A stretch of 64,000 nucleotides of DNA from Chitinophaga cymbidii (GCF_007992715.1 NZ_BKAU01000001.1:2604001-2668000); one strand, 5' to 3'; numbered from the stretch's first letter, positions 43,870 through 51,729 are shown. The notes: a model not told the origin generated them from the sequence alone. A program made the numbers and translations.

Positions 43870-45333
43870 ATGAAATTCAATCAACCTAACATATACAAGG
43901 CAGCTTTGATCGTGTTTTTGTTGTCTTCCTGCGGCAAGGGCTTTGTAGACCTGAAGCCGGTTTCATCCATCACTACCATTAATTTCTACCAGACGGAAGA
44001 AGATTTCCGGAACGCGATCAACGGCGCCTATAACGCGCTCAGAACGGGCGGTACTTATGGTGTTGACAGTTATATTTTCGGAGAGATCCGGTCTGACAAC
44101 TCCACGGCGGTGGCTTCCGGTTCGGTAACGGACCAGGATGAATTCGACCGCTTTTACATCCGCACGACCAACCCGTTCATCAATAACCGCTGGAGCAATA
44201 GCTACACGGCCATCGCGCGCTGCAACGCCATTCTCGGCCGCATCGATCCGGTGGCTATGAACAGCGGGCTGAAGGACCGTATCATCGGCGAAGCCAAATT
44301 CCTCCGCGCGCTCTTTTATTTTAACCTCGTCCGCACATTCGGCGATGTGCCGCTGGTATTGAAAGAGATCACCGACGCGGATGAAGGCTATGAATACGGT
44401 AGAAATCCGAAGGCGGACGTATATGCGCAGATAGAAAAAGACCTTGCGGAAGCCGCGGAGGCGCTGCCTCCTTCTTATACCGGCGCGGATGTGGGCCGGG
44501 CTACAGAAGGCGCTGCCAGGGCCATTCTCGGCCGCGTATTGCTGACGCAAAAGAAATTCGGGCCGGCGGCCACACAGCTGAAGGCGGTGATAGACCTGGA
44601 CCAATATGACCTGGTGCCGGTGTACGCGGATTTCTTCAAAGTGAGCAACAAAAACAATATAGAGGCCATCTTTGATGTGCAATACAGGTCCGGCGGAGTT
44701 GGACAAGGGAATCCCTGGCCCAATTCATTCGCGCCGCAGAACTCGGGGAATGCGGTGATCCAGTTCGGCGGCGGCGGAAACAATGTGCCGACCGACGACC
44801 TGATAGATGACTACGAACCCGGCGATGAGCGCAGGGACGCCACCGTAGCCACATCCTATGTGAACGCCAATGGCGCCACCATTCCGGGCAACTTCGTTAA
44901 AAAGTACCACGACGTTCCGGCGATCAACAACGACAATGGTAATAATATTCCCGTTATCCGTTACGCGGATGTGCTTTTGATGTACGCTGAATGCCTGAAC
45001 GAAGCGGGGTATGTGGCCGATGGGGATGCATTTACTTATCTGAATGAGGTGCGCGACCGTGCGGGGCTGGAGGATCTTACTGCCGCGGAGGTGCCGGACC
45101 AGGCGGCGTTCCGGCTGGCGATGGAACATGAAAGGAGAGTGGAGTTCGCGTTTGAGAACCTGCGCTGGTATGATCTTGTACGGACCGACCGGGCTATTAC
45201 GGTGATCAATGGGAAGTCCGCACAGATCAACCTGGTGAACCCGGTTACGCCGCAGAACCTGGTGTTCCCGATCCCGCAGAGCCAGATAGATATTAATAAG
45301 GAGAAGATTACGCAGAACGAGGGTTCCAACTAG
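43870..45333 (+). CDS. SusD/RagB-family outer membrane lipoprotein
   Basis: 487-aa lipoprotein with signal MKFNQPNIYKAALIVFLLSSC (Cys 21). It has the N-terminal SusD part (FYQTEEDFRNAINGAYNALR), TPR helices (IIGEAKFLRALFYFNLVRTF, then GDVPLVL), and a C-terminal RagB domain (MEHERRVEFAFENLRWYDLV), ending LVFPIPQSQIDINKEKITQN. The end motif is of the IDINK type, different from the NPNMxQNPGW endings of the tandem pair at 12-19 kb, so a different substrate class is likely. Last gene of the sigma/FecR/SusC/SusD operon. Confidence 0.94.
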   Translation: MKFNQPNIYKAALIVFLLSSCGKGFVDLKPVSSITTINFYQTEEDFRNAINGAYNALRTGGTYGVDSYIFGEIRSDNSTAVASGSVTDQDEFDRFYIRTTNPFINNRWSNSYTAIARCNAILGRIDPVAMNSGLKDRIIGEAKFLRALFYFNLVRTFGDVPLVLKEITDADEGYEYGRNPKADVYAQIEKDLAEAAEALPPSYTGADVGRATEGAARAILGRVLLTQKKFGPAATQLKAVIDLDQYDLVPVYADFFKVSNKNNIEAIFDVQYRSGGVGQGNPWPNSFAPQNSGNAVIQFGGGGNNVPTDDLIDDYEPGDERRDATVATSYVNANGATIPGNFVKKYHDVPAINNDNGNNIPVIRYADVLLMYAECLNEAGYVADGDAFTYLNEVRDRAGLEDLTAAEVPDQAAFRLAMEHERRVEFAFENLRWYDLVRTDRAITVINGKSAQINLVNPVTPQNLVFPIPQSQIDINKEKITQNEGSN

Positions 45334-45340
45334 GAAAGGA

Positions 45341-45413
45341 GAGGCTGTCTTAAAAGTAATTTTCGTTTATGCGCTTTTCAAGCCCGTCAGATTACTTTTG
45401 AGACAGCCCCTTT
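45341..45413. terminator. Long inverted repeat between convergent operons (terminator or mobile-repeat remnant)
   Basis: 18-bp stem with one G-T pair: GGCTGTCTTAAAAGTAAT (45343-45360) against ATTACTTTTGAGACAGCC (45391-45408), 30-nt loop. It lies just after the SusD stop and before the convergent SIMPL gene, so it can terminate both. The stem is much longer than the other terminators here, and its GGCTGTCTcAAAAG end resembles insertion-sequence termini, so a MITE-like origin is possible. Confidence 0.6.
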
Positions 45414-45442
45414 AACAATTACATGGATGAAAGGCCATCATG

Positions 45443-46054
45443 CTACTCCACCGCGAACTTGACCGACAGGTAGTAATACTGATCCGGAATGGGTTTGAAA
45501 TAGAAATTATCTTCTGCGCCGGTGTCAGGCTGGCTGTAATCCGTGACCGTAAGCACAGCTCCGAGCTTTTTGTTCATGGCCTTTGCAATGCCGGCGGCTT
45601 TTTCCTTGCTATCGCGGAATGCAGCATCGAAGAGCTTTTCGGGTTCCTGCGACGGTTTGAATTTTACACGGGAGCCTGTAATGCTGATCACACCGCCTCC
45701 GTTGGCGAGTTTTGCGGCTTTCACCAGCTCTTCCCGCGTGTGGGTTTCAATTGTGAACAGGCTGCCTTCCCGGTAGAACTGGAGGGACTGATAGCTCATT
45801 TTATCTTCTTTGAACCGGCTTTCTTCAAAACCGGCGGCCTTGGCTTTGGCGAAGAATGCTTTTTTCAGTTCTTCGAAAGATTTTCTGCCTTCCGTTTCTC
45901 CATAGTCCACCGCTATGGCAAAATCGATCAGGTAGGATGCAATTTCCCTTTCTATTTTGGCAATGCCCCTGACCTCGACGGTGGTTTCCTTTGACTGGGC
46001 ATGGCTGTTCAGTGCCGCCAGCGATATGATGGCAGCCAGTAATATTTTTTTCAT
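45443..46054 (-). CDS. SIMPL (DUF541)-domain periplasmic protein
   Basis: 203-aa exported protein: signal MKKILLAAIISLAALNSHAQ, then the SIMPL/DUF541 fold (TTVEVRGIAKIEREIASYLI, FAIAVDYGETEGRKSFEELK, DAAFRDSKEKAAGIAKAMNK, LSVKFAVE). Members are periplasmic or outer-membrane-associated oligomeric proteins of unclear role; some are linked to stress tolerance or signalling. It is 27 bp downstream of the small membrane protein gene and probably co-transcribed from its promoter. Complete. Confidence 0.88.
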   Translation of the reverse strand: MKKILLAAIISLAALNSHAQSKETTVEVRGIAKIEREIASYLIDFAIAVDYGETEGRKSFEELKKAFFAKAKAAGFEESRFKEDKMSYQSLQFYREGSLFTIETHTREELVKAAKLANGGGVISITGSRVKFKPSQEPEKLFDAAFRDSKEKAAGIAKAMNKKLGAVLTVTDYSQPDTGAEDNFYFKPIPDQYYYLSVKFAVE

Positions 46055-46081
46055 CGGTTTAATATTGAGTTGAAGAGATGC

Positions 46082-46507
46082 TTATGCGATCGTAAACAGG
46101 AAGGAGGCTACGATCATCCATGCGCCTACGATGAGGCCCAGTACGCCCAGCTTGCCTTGTTTGGGGGCGATTTTCGCTCTGATCCGCGCGGCTTTTTCGC
46201 GGGCCTTTTCGTTTTGAGAGAGGAATAATTTGTTGATGAGCGGGAAGCCGAGCATAAATCCCAGGCAGGCTTCCACGAGGCTGCCGGCGGCCAGTGTGGC
46301 CCACCAGATGGGCGCTGATGTGATCCAGCCCATGTTTAAAACGGCGGACACGATGCCCCATATTCCCCAGAAACAGAAGATGATGCCGATCCAGCCCTGG
46401 TAAGGTGCTACTTTTTCCAGCAGTTCCCGGGCGTTGGGTTTTCTGGACAAGATCAGGGAGGGCACGGCGATGATGCTTAACAGGATCAAGGTAATTCCGT
46501 AAATCAT
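46082..46507 (-). CDS. Small integral membrane protein, unknown function
   Basis: 141-aa protein with four predicted membrane segments ([79 protein letters not shown]). A cytoplasmic basic loop, [20 protein letters not shown], lies before the last. No known motif. The ATG at 46507 is supported by a promoter 26-57 bp upstream; the longer frame would start inside that promoter. Probably transcribed with the SIMPL gene. Confidence 0.75.
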   Translation of the reverse strand: MIYGITLILLSIIAVPSLILSRKPNARELLEKVAPYQGWIGIIFCFWGIWGIVSAVLNMGWITSAPIWWATLAAGSLVEACLGFMLGFPLINKLFLSQNEKAREKAARIRAKIAPKQGKLGVLGLIVGAWMIVASFLFTIA

Positions 46508-46532
46508 AATGGTAAATTTTTTGGTGATGGAA

Positions 46533-46564
46533 CAAAGGTAGCCCGGCACGATGCGGGCGGCAAC
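46533..46564 (-). promoter_or_regulatory. Bacteroidota promoter of the membrane protein / SIMPL operon
   Basis: On the minus strand, GTTG (46564-46561), 20 nt, then a perfect TACCTTTG (46540-46533). It is the same arrangement as at ada. Confidence 0.6.
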
Positions 46565-46603
46565 ATCGTATTCCGTGAAAATCAATACCCTGTTTTCAGG
46601 GGG

Positions 46604-47245
46604 TTAGCTAAGAAGTCCCAATTTGACGGCATACCGGGTGAGGCCGGCCAGGTTGCGCACTTTTAGTTTGAGGATGAGGGTTTTGCGGTAGCTTTCGATG
46701 GTATGTTTGCTTAGAAAAAGCTTGTCGGCGATCTCCTGCGTGGTATATTCTTCCGCTATGAGTTTCAGCACGTCTTTTTCGCGGGAGGTCAGCATTTCGA
46801 GGGTTTCTTTTTCCTTGTTGAAAACGCTGTTGATATAAGCCTGCTTTACGGTTTCCGAAAAGTATTTCCCGCCTTTCAGGATCATTTTGATGGCCTCGAG
46901 CAGTTCGCCGGAATCCGCGTTTTTCGATAGAAAGCCGTCTACATTATTCTGGATCAGCGCATCGATCATGTTATTGTCGGTATGCATGCTGATCACCAGC
47001 GTGCTGATCTCCGGCCTTTTTTCCTTGATGTGATTATTCAGCGTAATGCCGTCCACATCCGGCATGCTGATGTCCGTAATCACCAGATCGACCTGCTCAT
47101 CCGGATGCTGATCCAGGTAATTCATCACCAGTTTGCCGTTGTGCGCGTGATATAATACCTGCAGGTCCTTTTCCTGCGCTATCAACCTGATCAATCCTTC
47201 CAAAAACAATTTGTGATCGTCTGCGAGAATAATATTATGCTTCAT
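46604..47245 (-). CDS. NarL/LuxR-type response regulator
   Basis: 213-aa two-domain regulator. The receiver domain has the acidic pair DD at 9-10, phosphoacceptor Asp 58 in VITDISMPDVDG, and switch and Lys residues in VISMHTD and FLSKNADSG. The C-terminal LuxR helix-turn-helix is LTSREKDVLKLIAEEYTTQE followed by IADKLFLSKHTIESYRKTL. Its start overlaps the end of the histidine kinase gene by 11 bp, so the two form a coupled two-component system. Its regulon is not visible. Confidence 0.95.
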   Translation of the reverse strand: MKHNIILADDHKLFLEGLIRLIAQEKDLQVLYHAHNGKLVMNYLDQHPDEQVDLVITDISMPDVDGITLNNHIKEKRPEISTLVISMHTDNNMIDALIQNNVDGFLSKNADSGELLEAIKMILKGGKYFSETVKQAYINSVFNKEKETLEMLTSREKDVLKLIAEEYTTQEIADKLFLSKHTIESYRKTLILKLKVRNLAGLTRYAVKLGLLS

Positions 47246-49121
47246 ACCATGCGGGTTTTAAGGGAATTTCAATGTCAATGACCGTGCCTTTCGACGGGAA
47301 TGAATCGATGGAAAGCACCCCGTCGAAATGCTTCAGCCGTTCGCGGATATTCCGGAAACCGAAGCCCTGCCTGGCCGTTTCCGTGGAAAAGCCTTTGCCG
47401 TTGTCTTCAAACAGCAGCTTCAGGGTGCCGTCCATATGCGTCAGTTGTATTTCAACTTTCGATGCCTGGCTGTGCTTTTGCGCGTTGGTGATCAGCTCCT
47501 GGATGATCTTGTAGATCTCTACTTTCAGGGTTGTGCCGATCAGGTCTATCTCTTCAGCGGGATAAGCCTGGAAGGAAATCCTGGCGTTGCCCGGAACATC
47601 GAACTGCCGGAGGTAGCCCGAGATCAGCTCTGTGAATCCCGTTTCGCTGAACTTCTCCGGAACAAGGTCGTGCGAAAGGCCGCGTACCTGGTGGTAAGTG
47701 TCGTCCACCTGCTGAATCAGCCCTTTTAATCCGTTCACATTGTGCTGGTTCGAAAGCTGAAGCTTGATGGCGGCAAGGTTCCCGCCGATACTATCATGCA
47801 GCTCACCCGCGATCCGTTTGCGTTCTTTTTCCTGTCCGCTTACAGAAGCTTTCAGCAGCGCCAGTTCTTTATCTTTTAACAGCGCGGTGATCCTTTGCTG
47901 GTTCATTTCTTCCATGGTCGCATTCAGTCTGCTTTGCGCCTGCAGCTTCTGGTAGTACATGTACAGCAGGCCGATCACCGGGAGCAGGATTGCCAGGAAG
48001 CCTATCAGCAGGCTGAATTTGATCGTTTTTTGATGGTTCAGTTCGTTTTCCTTGTTGAGGATCTCTTTTTCTTTCTGGACGGTCTGGTATTTTATTTCGA
48101 GTTCATTGATCTCTTTTTTATTCTGCCGGTTTAGTACTTCCCTGGAAGCACCGAGGTACTGTGTCATCAGGGCGTATGCATTTTTATAGTCACCCGTGGT
48201 GGCGTGAAGGTTGCGGAGGCTGTTCAGCACTTTCAGCTGCGCGTTCAGGTCGTTCCACTGCATGGCGTTGGCATACACCATGGACAGCAACCGTTTTGCA
48301 TTTTCATATTCCCCGCCGGCGATGAGCAGGTCGCCCAGCCTTTGTCCCGCCTGGGTATACAGGTCGAAGAACTGGTGTTGCTGCGCATTGTTCTTTACTT
48401 CGTTGTAGATGGAAAACGCCTCTTCGGTATGCCGGTCAAGTTCGGCGATGATGCCGAGGGTGAGTTTTGTTTGCAGCTCGTTCTTCAGCTGATGCGCCTG
48501 TTGGAAATACGAATGGGCCTTTTCCGTGTATTGTTTCGCCTGGGGAAGATCTTTTTGTTGCAGATAGGCAACGCCCAGGCGCTGGTATACAAAATGTTTC
48601 AGCTGTTCGTCGGGGTTCGTTGCCAGCAGGGCGTTGTATGCCGCGATGGCTTTGGCGTGTTCATTCCGGGCGAAGTATACATTGGCGATCCCCAGTTTGT
48701 TATTGTTCACAGCCGCGCTGTTGCCCAGTGCTTCCGCGGCCCTGATGCCTTCCAGGTAGAAGCGCAGGGCTTCGTCGTGTAGTCCCTGCTCGCTGTAGGC
48801 ATTCGCTAAGGTATGGTAAAGGGTTGCCTGGTAAGGGAGCTTGTCGCCGGATTTGAGGGGGCTTTGGTTTAATGCGTCGATGAGTTGCTGTGAGTAGAAG
48901 ATGACGGAATCGGTGGTGCCGTGAGCGGAGTGGAATGTTAATAGCGGTTGTGCGGCTTGTATTTTCTTTTTGATCCCTTCGGCATGTGTTAGTTTTTGTA
49001 ATAGTGAATCGGGGGTTTTTACGGGGAGTTGGCCGTATCCTGTAAAGGTTCCCGGGTTTTGCGCCAGGCAGGGCAAGCAGGTGATCAGTATGTATGTGCA
49101 TATCAGGCCACTTTTATTCAT
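47235..49121 (-). CDS. TPR-containing sensor histidine kinase (HisKA_3 / HPK7)
   Basis: 628-aa sensor. A signal peptide or first membrane segment (MNKSGLICTYILITCLPCLA) is followed by a periplasmic tetratricopeptide array at about 60-340 (YHTLANAYSEQGLHDEALRF, YQRLGVAYLQQKDLPQAKQY). Then come a coiled coil, one membrane segment (about 365-390, SLLIGFLAILLPVIGLLYMY) and a cytoplasmic kinase. The phosphoacceptor His is about 442 in ERKRIAGELHDSIGGNLAAI, and the ATPase shows ELITNAQKHS and DNGKGFS. The ATG at 49121 is chosen because the promoter -7 element lies at 49248-49255 and upstream codons would fall before the transcription start. It pairs with the downstream NarL-type regulator. Confidence 0.93.
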   Translation of the reverse strand: MNKSGLICTYILITCLPCLAQNPGTFTGYGQLPVKTPDSLLQKLTHAEGIKKKIQAAQPLLTFHSAHGTTDSVIFYSQQLIDALNQSPLKSGDKLPYQATLYHTLANAYSEQGLHDEALRFYLEGIRAAEALGNSAAVNNNKLGIANVYFARNEHAKAIAAYNALLATNPDEQLKHFVYQRLGVAYLQQKDLPQAKQYTEKAHSYFQQAHQLKNELQTKLTLGIIAELDRHTEEAFSIYNEVKNNAQQHQFFDLYTQAGQRLGDLLIAGGEYENAKRLLSMVYANAMQWNDLNAQLKVLNSLRNLHATTGDYKNAYALMTQYLGASREVLNRQNKKEINELEIKYQTVQKEKEILNKENELNHQKTIKFSLLIGFLAILLPVIGLLYMYYQKLQAQSRLNATMEEMNQQRITALLKDKELALLKASVSGQEKERKRIAGELHDSIGGNLAAIKLQLSNQHNVNGLKGLIQQVDDTYHQVRGLSHDLVPEKFSETGFTELISGYLRQFDVPGNARISFQAYPAEEIDLIGTTLKVEIYKIIQELITNAQKHSQASKVEIQLTHMDGTLKLLFEDNGKGFSTETARQGFGFRNIRERLKHFDGVLSIDSFPSKGTVIDIEIPLKPAWYEA

Positions 49122-49247
49122 TTGCATAATTTGGGTTTCTGCCGCGATGGAGGCGGTGGGTTTGTTTGTGGGTGGAAGATAGTAATTAAACGATTTATTT
49201 CGGGCAATGGAGGTTGGGGGAATAATAGTTTTACATTTTGCGATTTG

Positions 49248-49287
49248 CAAATATATAACCGTCTTTAATAATATCTATCCATAGATA
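49248..49287 (-). promoter_or_regulatory. Promoter of the histidine kinase operon with palindrome at -30 to -45
   Basis: TATATTTG on the minus strand (49255-49248) is a perfect -7 element. Instead of a -33 TTTG there is a palindrome TATCTAT-CC-ATAGATA (49272-49287), where an activator or repressor could bind. Confidence 0.5.
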
Positions 49288-49344
49288 GCGAGTAAATCAA
49301 AGCCAAAGTGCAGCGCGCCCAACTCAGAGTTGCGTCAAATTTAG

Positions 49345-49690
49345 CATTTTTCTTATCGAACTTTATTAGGAAAAGGAATTGTTGAAAGACAGAGGCAATT
49401 CAAGTGGGGAGATAACTTTTGCAGCAACTTTCAATAGATCTGAAGAATAGTTTTCCTAAAATCAACGGGTTTTCGTGAAGAAATCTATATACCATCCGGC
49501 AGTGGTATCGGTTCTTTTCCGGCAATTATGAATTTGTGCCGCAGCCTGTGGCACAGTTACCATGGTCGTACCAGACATTACTGATATCTAGAGTTAAAGA
49601 GATGGAGGCCGTGATGATATATGCCGATGCAGTACATCAACATGGCAGGTCACGTACTACGCTGGAAGTGAATAATTTTCATTTAGCGTT
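49345..49690 (+). pseudogene. Decayed DUF1016 / YhcG-type PDDEXK nuclease gene (fragment)
   Basis: Reading all three frames reveals a DUF1016 N-terminal sequence in pieces. GKGIVERQRQFKWGDNF occurs in one frame (49369-49419). After a single-base frameshift come LQQLSIDLKNSFPKINGFS, a TGA at 49476-49478, then RNLYTIRQWYRFFSGNYEF and VPQPVAQLPWSYQTLLISRV, followed by HQHGRSRTTLE up to about 49680. This matches the family's conserved run of RNLxxMRQWY, FVPQxVAQIPWGH and NGWSRSVL. The start and the entire C-terminal nuclease half are missing. The assignment is from remembered family motifs. Intact relatives are found with restriction systems and defence islands. Confidence 0.72.
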
Positions 49691-49717
49691 GGGGCGTTTT
49701 ATTTGTTATATCCCGAG

Positions 49718-49742
49718 ATTCATCAGACACTGTCTGATGAAT
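49718..49742. repeat. Perfect 25-bp palindrome between two pseudogenes
   Basis: ATTCATCAGACA-C-TGTCTGATGAAT, 12-bp arms around one base, lies between the convergent 3' ends of the DUF1016 and dinD remnants. A bidirectional terminator or the scar of a recombination site are both possible. A smaller palindrome AATCAATTGATT follows at 49747-49758. Confidence 0.55.
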
Positions 49743-49763
49743 TTAGAATCAATTGATTATCAA

Positions 49764-50348
49764 TCAAATTATGTCTTCGCTACGGCATTGATCGAGTTTA
49801 ATCTTTCTTTTCCTTTGTATAGTCTTCATTACCTGTTTGGTGTCTCCGTCCAATTTTCGTTGCACCTTTTTACATCTTCTGCAGGAGGAAGTTGTTCTGG
49901 CTTTACCCCACGTTCGGCTAGCATTCTTCTGACTGCCTGATTATTTTCTACATGCTTTTTTGATATCGCGTTTTCTCCACTTAGTTCTTTTTCCAAAACG
50001 TTGTGACTTGTAAGCTCAGTGGCAAAATCTTTGGGCTTTATAGTGAGCGTAGGGAGAAAGTCTGCTAATGGCCTGCTTTCAGGGGCCTGCAGTTTCCTTT
50101 TCATCTCTATCGTGTTGAAACCTCCAAATAACGCCTGATCTCCCTTACTTCTGATCATTGCGAATCCTTTTTCATCAACGCCGCGTTCGAAAATAATTCC
50201 AGAAAGCTTTTTAAGTGCAAAAGCTATTTCGGCTTTGCCGGCATCCCCATTTTGGGGGTTGCAATGGCGCTCCAGCATTCTATACCACTATATCATAGCA
50301 AGCCTGTTCGAACTGTTCAAAAAGCTGCTGTATTTGTTCTTTCTTCAT
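49764..50348 (-). pseudogene. dinD: dinD pseudogene (DNA-damage-inducible protein D family), several deletions and frameshifts
   Basis: From the ATG at 50348 the minus strand reads MKKEQIQQLFEQFEQACYDI, the typical DinD start. The frame is then lost; GIECWSA appears in a second frame (about 50285-50265) and a large block is deleted. A third frame resumes with NPQNGDAGKAEIAFA and is joined directly to LKKLSGIIFERGVDEKGFAM, without the usual intervening YFAVQTRKQELIEQR-type segment of some 35 residues. The C-terminal part is well preserved (SKGDQALFGG, RPLADFLPT, KKHVENNQAVRRMLAERGVK, LPPAEDVK). A further one-base loss at the A run near 49870 diverts the ending; in the shifted frame it continues KVQRKLDGDTKQVM to a stop at 49764. 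The longest surviving frame is 149 codons (49829-50278) against roughly 270-290 in the intact family. Confidence 0.8.
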
Positions 50349-50423
50349 AAAAAAGATTATTAGGTAGCAGAGTCTGTAAACTTAAATAGGAGGGACTAAA
50401 TTCACGTAAAAGTGATAAAAGCA
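50349..50423. other. Short AT-rich spacer with no gene
   Basis: Nothing recognisable; it lies between the start of the dinD remnant and the hairpin at 50424. Confidence 0.4.
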
Positions 50424-50460
50424 AGAAAGCCACGAATTCATTTTGAATTCGTGGCTTTCT
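50424..50460 (-). terminator. 17-bp hairpin, terminator left over from a lost tRNA-Glu copy
   Basis: Perfect stem AGAAAGCCACGAATTCA / TGAATTCGTGGCTTTCT with a 3-nt loop. It sits 4 bp after the 3' end of the tRNA-Glu remnant (50465-50495), just as the hairpin 51779-51818 follows the intact tRNA-Glu gene. Confidence 0.65.
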
Positions 50461-50464
50461 ATTA

Positions 50465-50495
50465 GTACCGCGTGCGGGGAAGTTGACTAACGAGA
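50465..50495 (-). pseudogene. Collapsed tRNA-Glu remnant
   Basis: The plus strand reads GTACCGCGTGCGGGGA and then AGTTGACTAACGAG. The first block matches the 3' acceptor/T-arm end of the intact tRNA-Glu (51819-51834, one internal mismatch). The second matches its D-arm and 5' end (ATTGACCAACGCGG, 51876-51889) with a few changes. The anticodon arm and most of the T-arm, about 40 bases, are missing between them. So this is a tRNA-Glu gene with an internal deletion and a retained terminator, not just a short att repeat. Confidence 0.65.
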
Positions 50496-50644
50496 TAATA
50501 TGTGATTTGTTAATGTTTTGTGATTTGATAAATTGAGATCAGATTGGTTTCACCCTCTAATAATATTTAGTTGTCTATTTCAATAGCAATCGAACTAAGT
50601 TCTTACTTGTTATTTAAAAAATAATTCAATTAAAAAATAAGATT
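50496..50644 (+). other. AT-rich leader of the two-gene cassette
   Basis: No gene is seen. The sequence is markedly richer in A and T than the flanking core. No complete TTTG-N20-TAnnTTTG promoter was found, which fits a foreign promoter type. Confidence 0.4.
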
Positions 50645-50899
50645 ATGTTACATCCAGTATTAAACGAAGATTGGTCAGATTATGATAATAGAAGAATTAG
50701 AGATGGTCGAGATCGTTCCAAGTTTTCCTGCGAAGAACAATGGGAAGTAGATTACCTAGTCAATAAACTGCGAAGATATTTTCCGAGCAAGACTGATTCC
50801 GCTATTCGCAATGCGATTTCATCTTGCTGTACTACTGTTAGAGCTCCCAGACCAAGGCAAGAATTTGTTGAATGTGTTGTAAGACGATTAAATGCATAG
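50645..50899 (+). CDS. Small hypothetical protein of the tRNA-adjacent cassette
   Basis: 84-aa, highly charged, soluble protein; MLHPVLNEDWSDYDNRRIRD opens it. The stretch GRDRSKFSCEEQWEVDYLVN resembles the opening of the DUF3606 family of small stress-type proteins, but the remainder (SAIRNAISSCCTTV, FVECVVRRL) is longer than that family and the match is weak. It could also be a helix-turn-helix-like antitoxin-sized protein. The stop is 2 bp before the ATG of the nucleotidyltransferase gene, so the two are certainly translated from one message. AT-rich codon use differs from the chromosome on either side. Confidence 0.6.
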   Translation: MLHPVLNEDWSDYDNRRIRDGRDRSKFSCEEQWEVDYLVNKLRRYFPSKTDSAIRNAISSCCTTVRAPRPRQEFVECVVRRLNA

Positions 50900-50901
50900 T
50901 T

Positions 50902-51729
50902 ATGAGTGAATTTGAAGATCTTCAGGCCGGAGCTTTAGGATTGCTGCACACAACTTGTGATGTCTTGAATAAGGTTGGAGCGAAATACATTATAGTAGGG
51001 GGATGGGCACCATATTTACTAAACTCCAATCCTATACAACATCCAGGCACAAAAGATGTTGATGTTTTATTCGAAGGCGCATACGAGAAAGGGATACTTA
51101 AAGAAATAATTGAAGCTCTTTTAGCAGAAGAATATATTCTGTCTGCTAAGCACGATTTTCAACTCTTTAAGAAATGCAGAGTACAAGGAAGAGAATTTAT
51201 CTATAATGTAGATTTGCTTCATCCGATGGAAACTATTATACCGAAAAATATTTATGTAGAGCACATTGATTTAGGAATTCCGGCGGATAAATATCAAGGT
51301 AAGACCTTTAAAATGAAATCTATAGCATTGCCGAGTGCTCAATCACTTTTTAGGCTTAATATGTTTAATTTATATAAGTCTGATAAACCTGAATACGCTA
51401 CTTCTTATGTACCCTTGATGGATGAAGCGGGAACATTAATTACAAAATCACAAAGTGTCAAAATTGAGAAGCGCTATAGGGACTCATTAGATATTTATTT
51501 GACAATAAATCAGAGTAGAAGCATTGAAAATCTAATTAATACGGTAAAGAAAATCCAATTGGAAGATATAGATACGTATAATTCCCTTTTTGGTATTCGA
51601 GAAATGTATGATGATAATAAATTGTTTGAGAATGTGAGACGTTATGTGGAGGTCAAGCATGAAGAATTCGTTCAGACAATGGAATCGTTTTTTGAAAAAA
51701 CCGGGCTAATGAATAAGGCGGAGAGTTAA
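50902..51729 (+). CDS. Minimal nucleotidyltransferase-fold protein (AbiEii/MNT-like)
   Basis: 275-aa protein with a complete nucleotidyltransferase core. The Gly motif is IIVGGWAPYLL (GGW at 33-35), the two metal-binding Asp are 52 and 54 in TKDVDVLF, and a third Asp is 104 in IYNVDLLHP. The C-terminal 150 residues are helical and charged with no known motif. The arrangement fits stand-alone NTases such as AbiEii-type toxins, MNT antitoxin-like AMP transferases and housekeeping-unrelated resistance NTases; these cannot be separated by eye. It is coupled to the 84-aa gene and located in an AT-rich patch against tRNA-Glu with two decayed defence-associated genes. A role in a toxin-antitoxin or phage-defence module is inferred from context. 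Confidence 0.75.
   Translation: MSEFEDLQAGALGLLHTTCDVLNKVGAKYIIVGGWAPYLLNSNPIQHPGTKDVDVLFEGAYEKGILKEIIEALLAEEYILSAKHDFQLFKKCRVQGREFIYNVDLLHPMETIIPKNIYVEHIDLGIPADKYQGKTFKMKSIALPSAQSLFRLNMFNLYKSDKPEYATSYVPLMDEAGTLITKSQSVKIEKRYRDSLDIYLTINQSRSIENLINTVKKIQLEDIDTYNSLFGIREMYDDNKLFENVRRYVEVKHEEFVQTMESFFEKTGLMNKAES

Noticed and set aside
49536..49940. 134-codon plus-strand frame as an independent gene
   Set aside because: Only its first 50 codons are coding-like and those are part of the decayed DUF1016 gene; the remainder runs antisense through the dinD remnant.
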